From: Chloroflexota bacterium
GTDB lineage: Bacteria > Chloroflexota > Dehalococcoidia > UBA2979
Direction of reading: 5' to 3'
NCBI GenBank assembly: GCA_947470025.1
Contig: CANIRU010000008.1
Location: 1 to 41,732, forward strand
Length of the DNA: 41,732 nt
Part shown: in pieces, positions 1 through 8,299 of the stretch
Numbering within the stretch: position 1 is the first letter of the stretch
How the letters are laid out: the number at the start of each line of letters is the position of its first letter
Position numbers and translations under genes: made by a program
Notes under the pieces: model-generated
Database searches by the model: none
Told to the model about the DNA's origin: nothing
The model's input: the letters and a program-made list of their open reading frames with translations, nothing else

Positions 1-20
1 ATCACAGCACAGCGAATCAA

Positions 21-461
21 CTACTTGATGAAGTCCTCGACGTTGCTGTGGTCGCGCTTGTCCCGCCCGTTGTACATGGCGAGCGCGATCTTGCCTTCGC
101 GGTCGATGACGAACGTGGCGCGGTCGGCGGAGGCGGCGGCCTCGTTCCAGCAGCCGTACTGCGTCGCGACCTCTCCCTTGAGATCCGCGAGGAGGCCGTG
201 TGTGAAGTGCTCGCGCTCCTTCCACACCGCGTGCGAGAAGCGCGAGTCGCGCGACACGCCGTAGACCTTCGCGCCCTTCGCCTGCCACCCGCCGAAGTTG
301 TCGCGGATCTCGCAGTTCTCCGCAGTGCAGGTGCCGGAGAAGTCGAACGGGTAGAACATCAGGACGACGGGCGTCCCCTTCAACTCCGACAGCGTGACCT
401 TGTTGTTCTCGTCGTCGACGAGCGTGAAGTCCGGAGCCTGCTGACCAGCTTCGAGAGCCAT
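21..461 (-). CDS. Peroxiredoxin, BCP/PrxQ-like (AhpC/TSA family)
   Basis: Thiol peroxidase of about 146 residues that reduces hydrogen peroxide and organic peroxides in the cytoplasm. The peroxidatic motif is visible as P38-x3-S42-x2-C45 in FYPFDFSGTCTAENC. A second cysteine, C50, lies five residues later, the spacing of the resolving cysteine in BCP/PrxQ enzymes, although the GTC context also resembles AhpE. The ATG at 461 is preferred over a longer frame because GGAAGG precedes it at a normal distance and the family's N-terminus (APDFTL) starts there. It is last in the minus-strand direction after the GltD-like gene, about 140 bases away. The fold assignment is firm; the exact subfamily and electron donor are not. 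Confidence 0.93.
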   Translation of the reverse strand: MALEAGQQAPDFTLVDDENNKVTLSELKGTPVVLMFYPFDFSGTCTAENCEIRDNFGGWQAKGAKVYGVSRDSRFSHAVWKEREHFTHGLLADLKGEVATQYGCWNEAAASADRATFVIDREGKIALAMYNGRDKRDHSNVEDFIK

Positions 462-603
462 GGGTCGTCCTTCCAAGCGGAGCCCGGCGCGCAGGCGCGC
501 GGACTGCCAGCATCGTGGTCGCGGTGTTCGAGGAGGCACGGCGGACGCCGCGCATCGCGCTGGAGTTTAGCAGCCCAGTTGAACGAGGCGGCCCGGAGCG
601 GCG

Positions 604-2052
604 CTAGCTGGCGACGAGGTAGTCGTGAATCGCGGTGGCGGCCCGGTGGCCATCGGCCAACGCGGTGACCACAAGGTCAGCACCGTTTACGTCGTCACCA
701 CCGGCGAAGACGCCCGGCAGGTTCGTCGCGAGCGAATCGGGGTCGGCAACGATGCGCGCCCAGCGGTCGCGGACCATCTCCGGCACGACCTCGCCCCAGT
801 CCTCGTCCACGCCGTAGCCGATGGCGACCACGATCATGTCCGCCGGGAGGTCGAACTCCGAGTCCGGCACGGGCTCCGGGCGCCGTCGCCCGGTGTCATC
901 GGGGGGGCCGAGCTCCATGCGCTGGCAGCGCAACCCGCGCACCTCGCCGGCATCGCCCTGCAGCACCGCGAGCGGGGCGGCGAGGTACTCGAACTGCACG
1001 CCCTCTTCCTGCGCGTGCTTGCGCTCCTCGATGCGGCCCTGCATCTCCGCTTCGGTGCGGCGGTAGACCAGCGTCACGTCCGAGGCGCCCAGGCGGCGCG
1101 CGGAGCGCACGCAGTCCATCGAGGTGTCACCACCGCCGACCACGACCACCCGCGCGGGCGAGCCGAGCGGCGTGTGCATCGTGTCCGGGAGGTCGTCGAG
1201 CTCAAGGTTGGCGCGCACGAGGAAGTTCGTCGCGGTGAGCACCTGTGGGGCGTCCTCGCCCGGGATGCCGAGCCGCGTGCCCGTCTGCGCCCCGATGCCG
1301 ACGAACACCGCGTCGTATTCCGCGGTCAGCGCGTCCCAGTCGATGTCCTCGCCCACGCGGGTGCTCGTCCTCACCTCGACGCCCAGCGCCTCGAGTTCCG
1401 CGAACTTGCGATCGATGGAGGGCTTGTTCAGCTTGAACGTCGGGATGCCGTAGCGCAGCACACCACCGGCGCTCGGCCACGCCTCGAAGATCACGATCCC
1501 GTGACCGAGCCGCGCGAGGCGCTCCGCGACGGCGATACCCGCCGGGCCGCTGCCGATCACCGCGACGCGCTTGCCGGTCGGGGCCACGGAGGCGACCACC
1601 GGCTGGCCGCCGTGCGCTTCCTGCCATTCGGTGGTGAACGTCTCGAGCTTGCCGATCGCGACCGGGAGCGCATTCTTTCCGACGACGCAGTGGCCCTCGC
1701 AGAGACGTTCCTGCGGGCAGAGACGACCGCACATCTCCGGCAGCTCGCTGGTCTCGCGGAACACGTTCGCCGCGCCGCTGAAGTCGCCGTTCTCAAGGAG
1801 CCAGAACGCGCGGGGAATGTCGTTGTGGACGGGGCATGCCTTCTGGCACGGAGCGGCCGGGCACTGGATGCAGCGCGCTGCCTCCTGCATCGCGATGCCG
1901 GGGTCGAAGAGGTTCGTCACCTCGTCCCAGTTGGCGATGCGCGTCGCCGGGTCCTGCTTCGAGGGACGGTGTGAAGGCGCCGCGAGGCGCGCCTTGCGGT
2001 CGACCGCGGGGCGCTCGGGCTTCGCTTGCTTCTCGGGCGTCGTCTCGGGCAT
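604..2052 (-). CDS. gltD: Glutamate synthase small subunit-like FAD/NAD(P)H oxidoreductase
   Basis: Flavoprotein of 482 residues that takes electrons from NADPH through FAD and Fe-S clusters, classically for glutamate formation with the large GltB subunit. The N-terminal third has the dihydroprymidine-dehydrogenase-type cluster domain (CIQCPAAPCQKACPVHNDIP, then CGRLCPQERLCEGHC). It is followed by the FAD-binding GSGPAG site, the GIPTFKLNK segment and the NAD(P)H site VVGGGDTSMDCVRSARRLG. The C-terminal GDDVNGADLVVTALADG motif completes the FAD site. The ATG at 2052 has GGAGG six bases upstream, so the upstream Arg-rich extension is not translated. No gltB is in the window, so a partner role in another complex (for example an NfnB-like transhydrogenase subunit) remains possible. 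Confidence 0.9.
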   Translation of the reverse strand: MPETTPEKQAKPERPAVDRKARLAAPSHRPSKQDPATRIANWDEVTNLFDPGIAMQEAARCIQCPAAPCQKACPVHNDIPRAFWLLENGDFSGAANVFRETSELPEMCGRLCPQERLCEGHCVVGKNALPVAIGKLETFTTEWQEAHGGQPVVASVAPTGKRVAVIGSGPAGIAVAERLARLGHGIVIFEAWPSAGGVLRYGIPTFKLNKPSIDRKFAELEALGVEVRTSTRVGEDIDWDALTAEYDAVFVGIGAQTGTRLGIPGEDAPQVLTATNFLVRANLELDDLPDTMHTPLGSPARVVVVGGGDTSMDCVRSARRLGASDVTLVYRRTEAEMQGRIEERKHAQEEGVQFEYLAAPLAVLQGDAGEVRGLRCQRMELGPPDDTGRRRPEPVPDSEFDLPADMIVVAIGYGVDEDWGEVVPEMVRDRWARIVADPDSLATNLPGVFAGGDDVNGADLVVTALADGHRAATAIHDYLVAS

Positions 2053-2113
2053 CCATGCCTCCGGGCGGCTCTGTCGATTAGCACGCGGGCGCGAAGGCGC
2101 GCGTTGCATCCTC

Positions 2114-2142
2114 ACCATAGGGGCCGTTCTACTCGTGCTCAA
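2114..2142 (-). promoter_or_regulatory. Probable promoter of the gltD-like gene
   Basis: On the minus strand TTGAGC (2137-2142) is followed after exactly 17 bases by TATGGT (2114-2119). Each hexamer matches four of six consensus bases. Transcription would start near 2107, leaving a leader of about 55 bases with GGAGG before the ATG at 2052. Confidence 0.45.
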
Positions 2143-2264
2143 TCAGTATCCCGGTCGGCGAAAGACGCCAGATTCGGGAAGTCCCCTACGATAGCCATCG
2201 TCCACCCCGCGAGTTACGGCCACGTTGCCAGGGCACAGACAGCGCGGACGAGCAGGAGCGCACG

Positions 2265-2984
2265 ATGTCAGCCCACCGCCCGGCCGGGACTGTGCTACTC
2301 GGCGCGCTGTTGGCGCTGGTGGCAGCAGTCGGGCCCGCCCCGGCCTTCGCGCAGACGCCCACCCCATCGCCCACAACGCCAGGCCCCACGCGTGCCCAGC
2401 TCGAGGCCGCGACGTACCCGGTGCCTGCCATCCCCGGCGGGACCGCCACGCTCGTCGGTGGCAAGTTCGAGGTTGCCGCGGCGCCTGGCTCAGCGAGCAA
2501 GGCCACTGCGACGCTCGTGAGCAGCGCCAACGGCATCATCGGCGAGCAGCCCGGCGCGGCGGTCGTGCTCGCGACGAGCGGCGGCGGCAGCGGCACGTTC
2601 TTCGAGCTGTACGCGGTCGACGTGACCGCGAAGACGATCGCGCATGTCGCGCTGGGTGACCGGATCCGCCTGGACGGGTTGAGCATCTCCACGGCAGGGC
2701 AGGTCGCGGTCGCCATGACCGCGCAGGCGCCGGGCGATCCCCTCTGCTGCCCGACCGCGCAGCAGACGCGCTTCTACGAGTTGCAGAAGACACCCGCCGG
2801 CACCGTCGACCTCGTGCTGGTGCGGACGGCAACGGCGCAGATCCAGCCGCCCCGCCCCGCAGCCACGGGCACTGGTGGCGTCGCGGATGGATGGCAGGTC
2901 GAAGCGTCGTTCGCGGCGATTGTGCTCAGCGCGGTGCTGGTGTCGTGCGCGGCGCTGCGAGGCGCCTCGAAGCGCACGAGCTAG
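2265..2984 (+). CDS. Secreted, C-terminally anchored protein of unknown function
   Basis: I do not recognise this 239-residue protein. It opens with a clear signal peptide (GTVLLGALLALVAAVGPAPAFA, cleavage likely after AFA near residue 30), followed by a Pro/Thr-rich linker. The middle part is a beta-rich domain of about 150 residues (TATLVSSANG..., FFELYAVDV...). Near the end is a second hydrophobic segment (FAAIVLSAVLVSCAALRG) followed by a basic tail, as in type I anchored proteins. AGGAG lies six bases before the ATG. Its stop overlaps the stop of the opposing thioesterase gene at the shared tetramer CTAG. Function unknown; it is likely extracytoplasmic. Confidence 0.7.
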   Translation: MSAHRPAGTVLLGALLALVAAVGPAPAFAQTPTPSPTTPGPTRAQLEAATYPVPAIPGGTATLVGGKFEVAAAPGSASKATATLVSSANGIIGEQPGAAVVLATSGGGSGTFFELYAVDVTAKTIAHVALGDRIRLDGLSISTAGQVAVAMTAQAPGDPLCCPTAQQTRFYELQKTPAGTVDLVLVRTATAQIQPPRPAATGTGGVADGWQVEASFAAIVLSAVLVSCAALRGASKRTS

Positions 2985-3424
2985 TCGACGGGGCGCTCCT
3001 CGGGCGAGAGGACGGCGAACATCGCGTTGGCGATGCCGACGGTGCGGCCCTGGACGTCGAACAGCTCCGCCGTGGTGTGCCACGCGCGTCGGCCCCGACG
3101 GAGCACGCGGCCGACGACGCGCAGGCGCTCGCCGGGCGCAGCACGCAGCCAGCGCATGTCGAGCTGCATCGTGGCCGACGACTCGCCCGGCTCAAGCATC
3201 GAGTGGATCGCCGCGGCCATGGCGCTGTCGGCGATCATCGTCCACATGCCGCCGTGCAGGACGCCATTCGGGTTGTAGAGGCGCGGATTCACCTGCAGCG
3301 TGATCTCCGCCCAGCCCTCGCCCGCCGCCGTCAGCGCGAAGTCGAGGTTCTCGTAGAGCGGCACGGTCATCTTCGACCGGAGGTGCTCGAGGATGGCAGG
3401 GTCGCTCGGCGCTTCCGAGGTCAC
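2981..3424 (-). CDS. PaaI-type hotdog-fold thioesterase
   Basis: Acyl-CoA thioesterase-like protein of 147 residues. The hotdog signature is visible: NPNGVLHGGMWTMIADSAM, with the catalytic-type Asp in the long helix, then TMQLDMRWLRAAPGERLRV and the closing strand VGIANAMFAVLSPEE. The GTG start at 3424 overlaps the stop of the upstream Fur-family gene (GTGA), so the two are translationally coupled. The substrate cannot be told from sequence; PaaI-type enzymes hydrolyse aromatic or small acyl-CoA thioesters. Confidence 0.85.
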   Translation of the reverse strand: MTSEAPSDPAILEHLRSKMTVPLYENLDFALTAAGEGWAEITLQVNPRLYNPNGVLHGGMWTMIADSAMAAAIHSMLEPGESSATMQLDMRWLRAAPGERLRVVGRVLRRGRRAWHTTAELFDVQGRTVGIANAMFAVLSPEERPVD

Positions 3425-3849
3425 GACGCGACCGTCTCGCGCGCGCGACAGGCCGGGCACATCCCGTAAACCTCGAGTCGGTGCGCGTCGACGCGGTAGC
3501 CAGTGCGCCGGGCGATGTCGTCCAGCAGGCCCTCGATGTCGCCGGAGGCGAAGTCGCTGACGGCGCCGCACTCGGAGCAGACGAGGTGGTGGTGGTGCCC
3601 GCCGGAGGCGAGCCGGTACGCAGCGGTGCCATCGTCGAGGACGACCTGGCAGACGATGCCCACGTCCTGGAGCAGCCGGAGCGTGCGGAAGACGGTCGCG
3701 CGACCCACCATCGGGGCGCCCTCGACCACCTCGTCGGCGACGAAGTGGTCGCCGAGGCCCTGCATCACCTCGACCAGCGTGCGGCGCGGCCCGGTGAGCC
3801 GGAAGCCCCCGCTCGCCAACGTCCGCTCGATGTCATCAGTCGTGTCCAT
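3421..3849 (-). CDS. Fur-family metalloregulator
   Basis: DNA-binding repressor of 142 residues. The N-terminal winged helix contains LTGPRRTLVEVMQGLGDHFVADEV and RATVFRTLRLLQDVGIV. The dimerisation half has the metal-binding histidine run GGHHHHLVCSECG and a second CPAC pair, so both CxxC pairs for a structural zinc are present. Whether it senses iron (Fur), peroxide (PerR) or zinc (Zur) is not decidable here. The nearby peroxiredoxin hints at redox stress, but only weakly. Two upstream in-frame ATGs exist at 3858 and 3864. I chose 3849 because a TTGACA / GACGAT promoter ends seven bases before it and no ribosome binding site is visible. Confidence 0.9.
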   Translation of the reverse strand: MDTTDDIERTLASGGFRLTGPRRTLVEVMQGLGDHFVADEVVEGAPMVGRATVFRTLRLLQDVGIVCQVVLDDGTAAYRLASGGHHHHLVCSECGAVSDFASGDIEGLLDDIARRTGYRVDAHRLEVYGMCPACRARETVAS

Positions 3850-3856
3850 AGAAATC

Positions 3857-3885
3857 ATCGTCATTCGAGGTGGTAGGCCTGTCAA
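3857..3885 (-). promoter_or_regulatory. Promoter of the Fur-family gene, probably giving a leaderless mRNA
   Basis: On the minus strand a perfect TTGACA (3880-3885) is followed after 17 bases by GACGAT (3857-3862, three of six). The ATG at 3849 begins seven bases after that hexamer, so transcription would start on or next to the start codon. No Shine-Dalgarno sequence is seen. Confidence 0.45.
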
Positions 3886-3906
3886 CGACGGCCCGGAACC
3901 CGCAGA

Positions 3907-5076
3907 ATGATCCGCATGACCGCACAACGCGCGCGACTGGCACTCTGGATCGGCTCGATGGCGTTCGTCTGCGTCATCGTCTTCATTGCGATGGGCTCGC
4001 TGATGCCATTCGCCGTCGGCGCGATCATCGCGTACGCGCTCTCCCCGGTGGTCGACCGGCTCATGATCCTCGTCCCGTTCACGAAGCCAAGCCACGAGTC
4101 GTGGCGTCGCGGGATCGCGGTGCTCATCGTCTTCCTGATCTTCTTTGGCGGGCTGACGGCGCTGATGCTCTCGCTGATCCCGCTCGCCGTCGAGCAGATC
4201 TCGCACTTCATCGAGCAGTTGCCCACGATCATCCAGAGCGCGCGCGATCAGTCCAGCGGGCTCATGGAGCAATACCGATCGCGCACCCCGGAGGACCTCC
4301 AGGTGCGCATCGATGCGATGGCCGGCGAAGCGGCGAGGGCCATCGCGGCGTACGGGGCCTACGCCGTGCAGCAGACATTGCTCACCGTCACGAGCACCGT
4401 CGGCTTCATCTTCGGCCTGGCGATCCTGCCGTTCTGGATGTTCTACGCGATGCGCGACCGCAACGCCGTGGCGCCGAACCTCGTGCGAGCCGCACCCGCC
4501 GAGGTGCGTGCGGACGTCCGCATGATGCTGTCGCTGGCGGACCGGCTGCTCGGCCGCTACATCCGCGCGCAGATCATCCTCGGCGTCGTCGTGGGCCTGG
4601 CGGTTGGCGTGCTGCTCGCGCTGCTCGGCGTGGACCTGTCGCTCGGCCTCGGCGTGTGGGCCGGGGTGACGGAGTTGATCCCGATCATCGGGCCGTGGAT
4701 CGGCGCGATCCCGGGAATCATCCTGATCGCGGCCGTTGATCCCTCGAAGCTGCCATTGGTTGCGCTGGTGTACTTCATGGTGCAGCAGCTGGAGAACAAC
4801 TTCCTGGTGCCGCGGATCCAGGGCGACGCGCTGGACATGCACCCGGCGATCGTGATCCTGCTGCTCGCCGTCGGCGGCGCGGCCTGGGGGCTGCTTGGTC
4901 TGATCATCGTGATCCCGGCCTCAGCGATCCTGCGCGAGTTGTTCTGGTACCTCGACCGCCGTCTGCGCGGACAGACTCCCGAGGTCGCGTTCGCGAGCAG
5001 CCACGTGAACGGCGGGAAGCGCGAGGAGATGCCGTCGTCGTCGCCGCTCCCCGATGCGACCGAGGTGAGCCCCTAG
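3907..5076 (+). CDS. AI-2E family transporter (PerM-like permease)
   Basis: Polytopic inner-membrane protein of 389 residues. Two N-terminal hydrophobic segments (LWIGSMAFVCVIVFIAMGS; PFAVGAIIAYALSPVVDRL) and a third (GIAVLIVFLIFFGGLTALML) precede an amphipathic helical region. A C-terminal half of further segments includes the family's conserved ELIPIIGPWIGAIPG and QQLENNFLVPRIQG motifs. The family includes TqsA (autoinducer-2 export) and ion antiporters, so the substrate is open. ATGs at 3907 and 3916 are both possible and neither has a good ribosome binding site. It diverges from the Fur-family gene across a spacer of under 60 bases. Confidence 0.88.
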   Translation: MIRMTAQRARLALWIGSMAFVCVIVFIAMGSLMPFAVGAIIAYALSPVVDRLMILVPFTKPSHESWRRGIAVLIVFLIFFGGLTALMLSLIPLAVEQISHFIEQLPTIIQSARDQSSGLMEQYRSRTPEDLQVRIDAMAGEAARAIAAYGAYAVQQTLLTVTSTVGFIFGLAILPFWMFYAMRDRNAVAPNLVRAAPAEVRADVRMMLSLADRLLGRYIRAQIILGVVVGLAVGVLLALLGVDLSLGLGVWAGVTELIPIIGPWIGAIPGIILIAAVDPSKLPLVALVYFMVQQLENNFLVPRIQGDALDMHPAIVILLLAVGGAAWGLLGLIIVIPASAILRELFWYLDRRLRGQTPEVAFASSHVNGGKREEMPSSSPLPDATEVSP

Positions 5077-5096
5077 CGAATCGTCCGGGCCTCGGG

Positions 5097-5945
5097 CTAC
5101 GGGTTTGAGGCGCGCTTCGGCAGCGTCGCCATCAGCACGACCGGGCCGGTCGCAGCCGGGTCGTCCGCTCGGCTGGTCGCCACCACGTACACCTTCACGG
5201 ACTCGAGCCGCGTGTCTCGCTGCAGCGCGACACGGGCACCCATGCTGCTGTCCGGGACGAACGAGGCCGCGAGCGTGAGTTGCGACAGGGGATCCTCGAG
5301 CCACACGCGGTACGCGCCGCCCAGGGGCAGCGACGGGAGGTCGTGCAGCACGAGCACGCTCGCGCCGACCGCCTCGCTGGTCAGGTACTGCCCGCCCGCC
5401 CCGTGGCTCGCCGAGGTCTGGTCGAGGTTCGTCGCGATCGCCTTGGGGTCGGCCTGCACGCGTTGCACCGACTGCTCGTCCTTGAGGGCGGAGTTGAGCT
5501 GCAGGCTGAGCGTGCGCGCCTCCTGCACCCCGCTCGCCGCGCCGGACAGCCGGTCCAGGCGCTTCGCATCGGACTCGACGACGGCGCTGAGCGTGGACGT
5601 CTGGTGCCGCAGTTGCGCGAGGGAACTCTGGAGTGTCGCGGCCCAGATCGTGACGATCGCAAGCGCGGCGGCGAGGACGTATACCGGCGCGTGCCGGCTC
5701 GAGGCGCGCGGCTGCCAGCGGCGACCTCGGCGGGCCGCCGCGAGCACACGCTCGCGCAATGCGGGGTCGGCCTGCCGTAGCGGGACGGAGAGCGCGATGA
5801 GGTCGGCGATCTCTCGGTACGCGCGGAACTGCGCGTTCGCGGTGGGGTCGGTGCGGATCAGCGCATCGGCGTCGGCGGCATCGGGCGCGCTGAGCGTGCC
5901 GAGCGCGTGCGCCGCGAGCAGCTCTTCGCGCTCCTCGGGCGTCAC
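5097..5945 (-). CDS. RskA-type anti-sigma factor
   Basis: Membrane-spanning regulator of 282 residues. The N-terminal cytoplasmic anti-sigma domain carries the typical LLAAHALGTLSAPDAADADALI helix. One transmembrane segment follows at about residues 86-106 (APVYVLAAALAIVTIWAATL), then a heptad-like extracytoplasmic helix (about 107-160). The C-terminal RskA domain includes GGAYRVWLEDP and a Leu-Pro-Leu-Gly strand. The GTG start overlaps the stop of the ECF sigma gene by four bases (GTGA), the usual arrangement for a sigma factor and its dedicated inhibitor. RskA proteins are normally released by regulated proteolysis; the inducing signal is unknown. Confidence 0.9.
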   Translation of the reverse strand: MTPEEREELLAAHALGTLSAPDAADADALIRTDPTANAQFRAYREIADLIALSVPLRQADPALRERVLAAARRGRRWQPRASSRHAPVYVLAAALAIVTIWAATLQSSLAQLRHQTSTLSAVVESDAKRLDRLSGAASGVQEARTLSLQLNSALKDEQSVQRVQADPKAIATNLDQTSASHGAGGQYLTSEAVGASVLVLHDLPSLPLGGAYRVWLEDPLSQLTLAASFVPDSSMGARVALQRDTRLESVKVYVVATSRADDPAATGPVVLMATLPKRASNP

Positions 5946-6652
5946 CGGACGCCTCTATCCGTCTCCCACGTCGAGTATTCGGCGAGGGACTCGCGGAGCT
6001 TGCGCATGCCGAGGCGGACGCGCGTCTTCACCGTGCCCAGCGGGTCACCGGTGTGTTCCGCGATCTCCACGTGCGTGAGGCCACCGAAGTATGCCAACTC
6101 GATCACCCGTCGCTGCGCGGGAGGCAGCCGCGTCATCGCCGCTCGCACGGCCGCACGCGCCTCCGCCACCATCAGTTCCGCCTGCGGATCATCGAGGTGC
6201 CCGACCGCCGCGATCTCGTGACCGGGCTCGTCGTCCTCGACGTCCTCCGAGCGCATGCGCCTCGTCACTCGACGCAGTTCGTCGAGCGAGCGGTTGCGCG
6301 TGACGGACATGAGCCAGCTGATGAACCGCCCTCTTGTCGGGTCGTAGGAGATCGGCTGCCGCCAGAGGCGGAGGAAGACTTCCTGGACCACGTCCTCCGC
6401 GAGCTGTGGATCGCGGAGGACACGCAGGCTCACGGAGAACACCAGCTTGGAGTAGCGGTCGTACAGCAACTCCAGCGCGACGATGTCCCCAAGGGCCAGC
6501 GCGGCCATCAGCTCGGCGTCAGTCGCGTCCGAACGCACTTTCGATCGCCTGCCACTCAGGGATACGTCCGCGCTGACGGATCGGATTCGCGCGCGCAGCC
6601 CGGCTCTTCGATCGGGTCGAGGCTGCGGCGAGGGAAGGGGCGCATCGACCAC
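5942..6652 (-). CDS. ECF sigma factor (SigK-like group)
   Basis: Alternative sigma factor of 236 residues. Region 2 is visible as ALELLYDRYSKLVFSVSLRV followed by LAEDVVQEVFLRLWRQ. An acidic linker (SEDVEDDEPGHE) follows. Region 4 is LPPAQRRVIELAYFGGLTHV with the helix-turn-helix through GTVKTRVRLGMRKLRESL. The GTG at 6652 is preferred because AGGAGG lies five bases before it. This leaves about 40 poorly conserved residues before region 2, longer than usual. The next gene encodes its likely anti-sigma factor, with overlapping start and stop. Upstream are a TATGAT box and an imperfect palindrome in an unusually AT-rich patch. Confidence 0.93.
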   Translation of the reverse strand: MVDAPLPSPQPRPDRRAGLRARIRSVSADVSLSGRRSKVRSDATDAELMAALALGDIVALELLYDRYSKLVFSVSLRVLRDPQLAEDVVQEVFLRLWRQPISYDPTRGRFISWLMSVTRNRSLDELRRVTRRMRSEDVEDDEPGHEIAAVGHLDDPQAELMVAEARAAVRAAMTRLPPAQRRVIELAYFGGLTHVEIAEHTGDPLGTVKTRVRLGMRKLRESLAEYSTWETDRGVR

Positions 6653-6696
6653 GACGACCTCCTCGGCGCGCAGGTGGGGGAACCAGCGGTGGCGCC

Positions 6697-6740
6697 ATCA
6701 TAGGGGGTTCTCGGATGAGATATGTGCACACAAGTACACA
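6697..6740 (-). promoter_or_regulatory. Promoter and possible operator of the ECF sigma gene
   Basis: On the minus strand TATGAT (6697-6702) sits about 45 bases before the GTG start. Twenty bases further upstream is the imperfect palindrome TGTGCACACAAGTACACA (6723-6740), with arms TGTGcAC and GTaCACA around four bases. It lies where the -35 element should be, and no good -35 hexamer is seen. The patch is clearly richer in A and T than its surroundings. An operator for a dimeric regulator is an inference. Confidence 0.4.
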
Positions 6741-6794
6741 GAAGGGCGGTCGGGGCGGGGCACCGCGGAGGCTGACCGCTCGGGATACTCGAGG

Positions 6795-7628
6795 CTAGAC
6801 GGCCGAGCCGGTAGTGAAGAGGAGGCCGCGAGCGAGCACCTCGCCCGCCAGCAGCAGGCCCAGCGCGATGTAGAGCAGGCCGGTGGCCGACATCATGCCG
6901 CGAATCGTGGCCGCCTTCCACGCCAGCACGGTGACGATGAGCGGGAACACGAGGCCCACCGCCGCGCGCAGCCAGAACGCCGGGTTGGCGCTCAGCGCGC
7001 CATTGAACACGCCGTCGCCCAGGGGGATCGAGCGCGGGATGAAGAGAGCGCCCAGGACGACGGTGATGATCTGGAAGACGATCAGCCCCAGCAGCACGAT
7101 CGACATCTGCTCCATCGGCTCCTTTGGAAGGCGGCCGGAGGTCAGGTACCAGTGCCCCCAGAGCATTGCCATCAGCGACCCGCCAAGGACACCCGCGGAG
7201 GCGAGCAGGCTGAGGAACATCCCCCACGTCGACCACGTCGGCGTCCCGAGCCACAGCGCGAGGCAGACCAGCGCTCCGAGCCCGACCACACTCCCCGCGG
7301 TCCCGGCGATCACCTCGAGCCGATGCGCCTCGCGCATCGCGGCGATCGTGTGGACGCAGTCGATCACGAGGAACGCGCCGAAGGCGATGCCGAACGGTCG
7401 CAGCCACGTCGAGGCGAGCGCGTACCCCTGCACCTCGTCCGCACGGCCGATCACGAGGTAGGTCCAGGCGGCGAGCATCGCCAGCGGCAGGACGGTGAGC
7501 GCGCCCGCCTTCACGTACCCGGCGGTCACCTGCTTCCGGGCGTCGAACACCGTCATCATGGCGAGCCCGCCGATGGCAAGCTCGACCAGCAGGACGAGGA
7601 CGGTGTACGGAAGGGATGCGGCGCTCAC
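6795..7628 (-). CDS. Integral membrane protein with about eight transmembrane segments, function unknown
   Basis: Protein of 277 residues made almost entirely of hydrophobic helices: LPYTVLVLLVELAIGG, AGALTVLPLAMLAAWTYL, FGIAFGAFLVIDCVHTI, AGSVVGLGALVCLALWL, a long fifth segment ending MLWGHWYLTSGRLP, then SIVLLGLIVFQIITVVLG, AVGLVFPLIVTVLAWKA and GLLYIALGLLLAGEVLA. Membrane-embedded histidines (CVHTI, WGHWYL) and the overall plan recall quinone-reactive membrane anchors, but I cannot place it in a family. The GTG start at 7628 is the first codon consistent with the hydrophobic N-terminus and is not backed by a clear ribosome binding site. It precedes the sigma gene in the same direction by about 140 bases. 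Confidence 0.7.
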   Translation of the reverse strand: MSAASLPYTVLVLLVELAIGGLAMMTVFDARKQVTAGYVKAGALTVLPLAMLAAWTYLVIGRADEVQGYALASTWLRPFGIAFGAFLVIDCVHTIAAMREAHRLEVIAGTAGSVVGLGALVCLALWLGTPTWSTWGMFLSLLASAGVLGGSLMAMLWGHWYLTSGRLPKEPMEQMSIVLLGLIVFQIITVVLGALFIPRSIPLGDGVFNGALSANPAFWLRAAVGLVFPLIVTVLAWKAATIRGMMSATGLLYIALGLLLAGEVLARGLLFTTGSAV

Positions 7629-7739
7629 CGGGCCATCGTCGGCGGAGCCGATCGCTCGGTCAACGCGCGAATCTCCGGGAGGCGCCTCGGCGTGCCGCCA
7701 GCAGTGGGCATTCGGCGGGGGCTGTGTCACCATGACGCC

Positions 7740-8270
7740 ATGCCGCAGCAGTACGTCGCCGCGCACTACGGGGATCATCGCCGCTACCTGGTGAAGGCGC
7801 TGCGCGAGATCGGCCACCGCATCACACGGCTCGCCTCCCGCATGGACGACCGCGAACTGGGCCGCCTCGCGCCCGGGGAGGACTGGACGATCACCGAGAT
7901 CGTCGCCTTCCTGCGCGACAGCGAGCGCGAGGACCTCGCCGCCCTCGAGGCGATGCTGCGCGTAGACGGGTCGAGGGTCGCGGACCGCCACGCGATGGAC
8001 CTCGTGGACGACGGCGCGTATCGCGACGCGGACGCGGCCGACCTGCTGTGGGACTTCGCCACGCTGCGCGACGAGACGACCTGGCTGCTGGAGAGCGCCG
8101 GCACCGCGTGGAACCACGTCGGCATCCACCCATTCCGCGGCGAGCTGCCCGTGCTCCAGTTCGTGCAGGAGATCAACGAGCGCGACCTCGACGCGATGTG
8201 GCGCATCCAGCGCATCCACGACGCCCTCCGCGCCGGCCGCGAGCAGGTCACCGGCCTCGCCGAGCCCTAG
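7740..8270 (+). CDS. DinB-superfamily-like four-helix protein
   Basis: Helical protein of 176 residues resembling the DinB / mycothiol-maleylpyruvate-isomerase fold. The first helix carries YRYLVKALREIGHRI-like residues (HRRYLVKALREIGHRITRLA), then WTITEIVAFLRDSEREDLAAL, where DinB proteins place a metal-binding His. The C-terminal helices contain VLQFVQEINERDLDAMWRIQ. The usual three-His metal site is not clearly complete, so activity is uncertain. The ATG at 7740 is chosen because an earlier ATG at 7732 is out of frame. It diverges from the 8-TM gene. Confidence 0.65.
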   Translation: MPQQYVAAHYGDHRRYLVKALREIGHRITRLASRMDDRELGRLAPGEDWTITEIVAFLRDSEREDLAALEAMLRVDGSRVADRHAMDLVDDGAYRDADAADLLWDFATLRDETTWLLESAGTAWNHVGIHPFRGELPVLQFVQEINERDLDAMWRIQRIHDALRAGREQVTGLAEP

Positions 8271-8287
8271 AGGCGGCGCTCCCGCGG

Positions 8288-8293
8288 TAAAGT
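8288..8293 (+). promoter_or_regulatory. -10-like box directly before the lipoprotein gene
   Basis: TAAAGT (four of six matches to TATAAT) ends six bases before the GTG at 8300. This is the distance expected if transcription starts at the start codon. No ribosome binding site is seen and no clear -35 hexamer is present. Confidence 0.3.
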
Positions 8294-8299
8294 CGGCGC

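Noticed and set aside
625-1974. Long plus-strand open frame opposite the gltD-like gene
   Set aside because: It is Arg/His/Val-rich with no domain and exists because the GC-rich gene on the other strand leaves few stops.
3850-4842. Long minus-strand extension in frame with the Fur-family gene
   Set aside because: It lies opposite the AI-2E permease, is His/Arg/Glu-rich low-complexity sequence, and Fur proteins start at 3849.
6483-7739. Plus-strand extension upstream of the DinB-like protein
   Set aside because: It is the reverse complement of the 8-TM gene and the sigma region; the recognisable domain starts at 7740.
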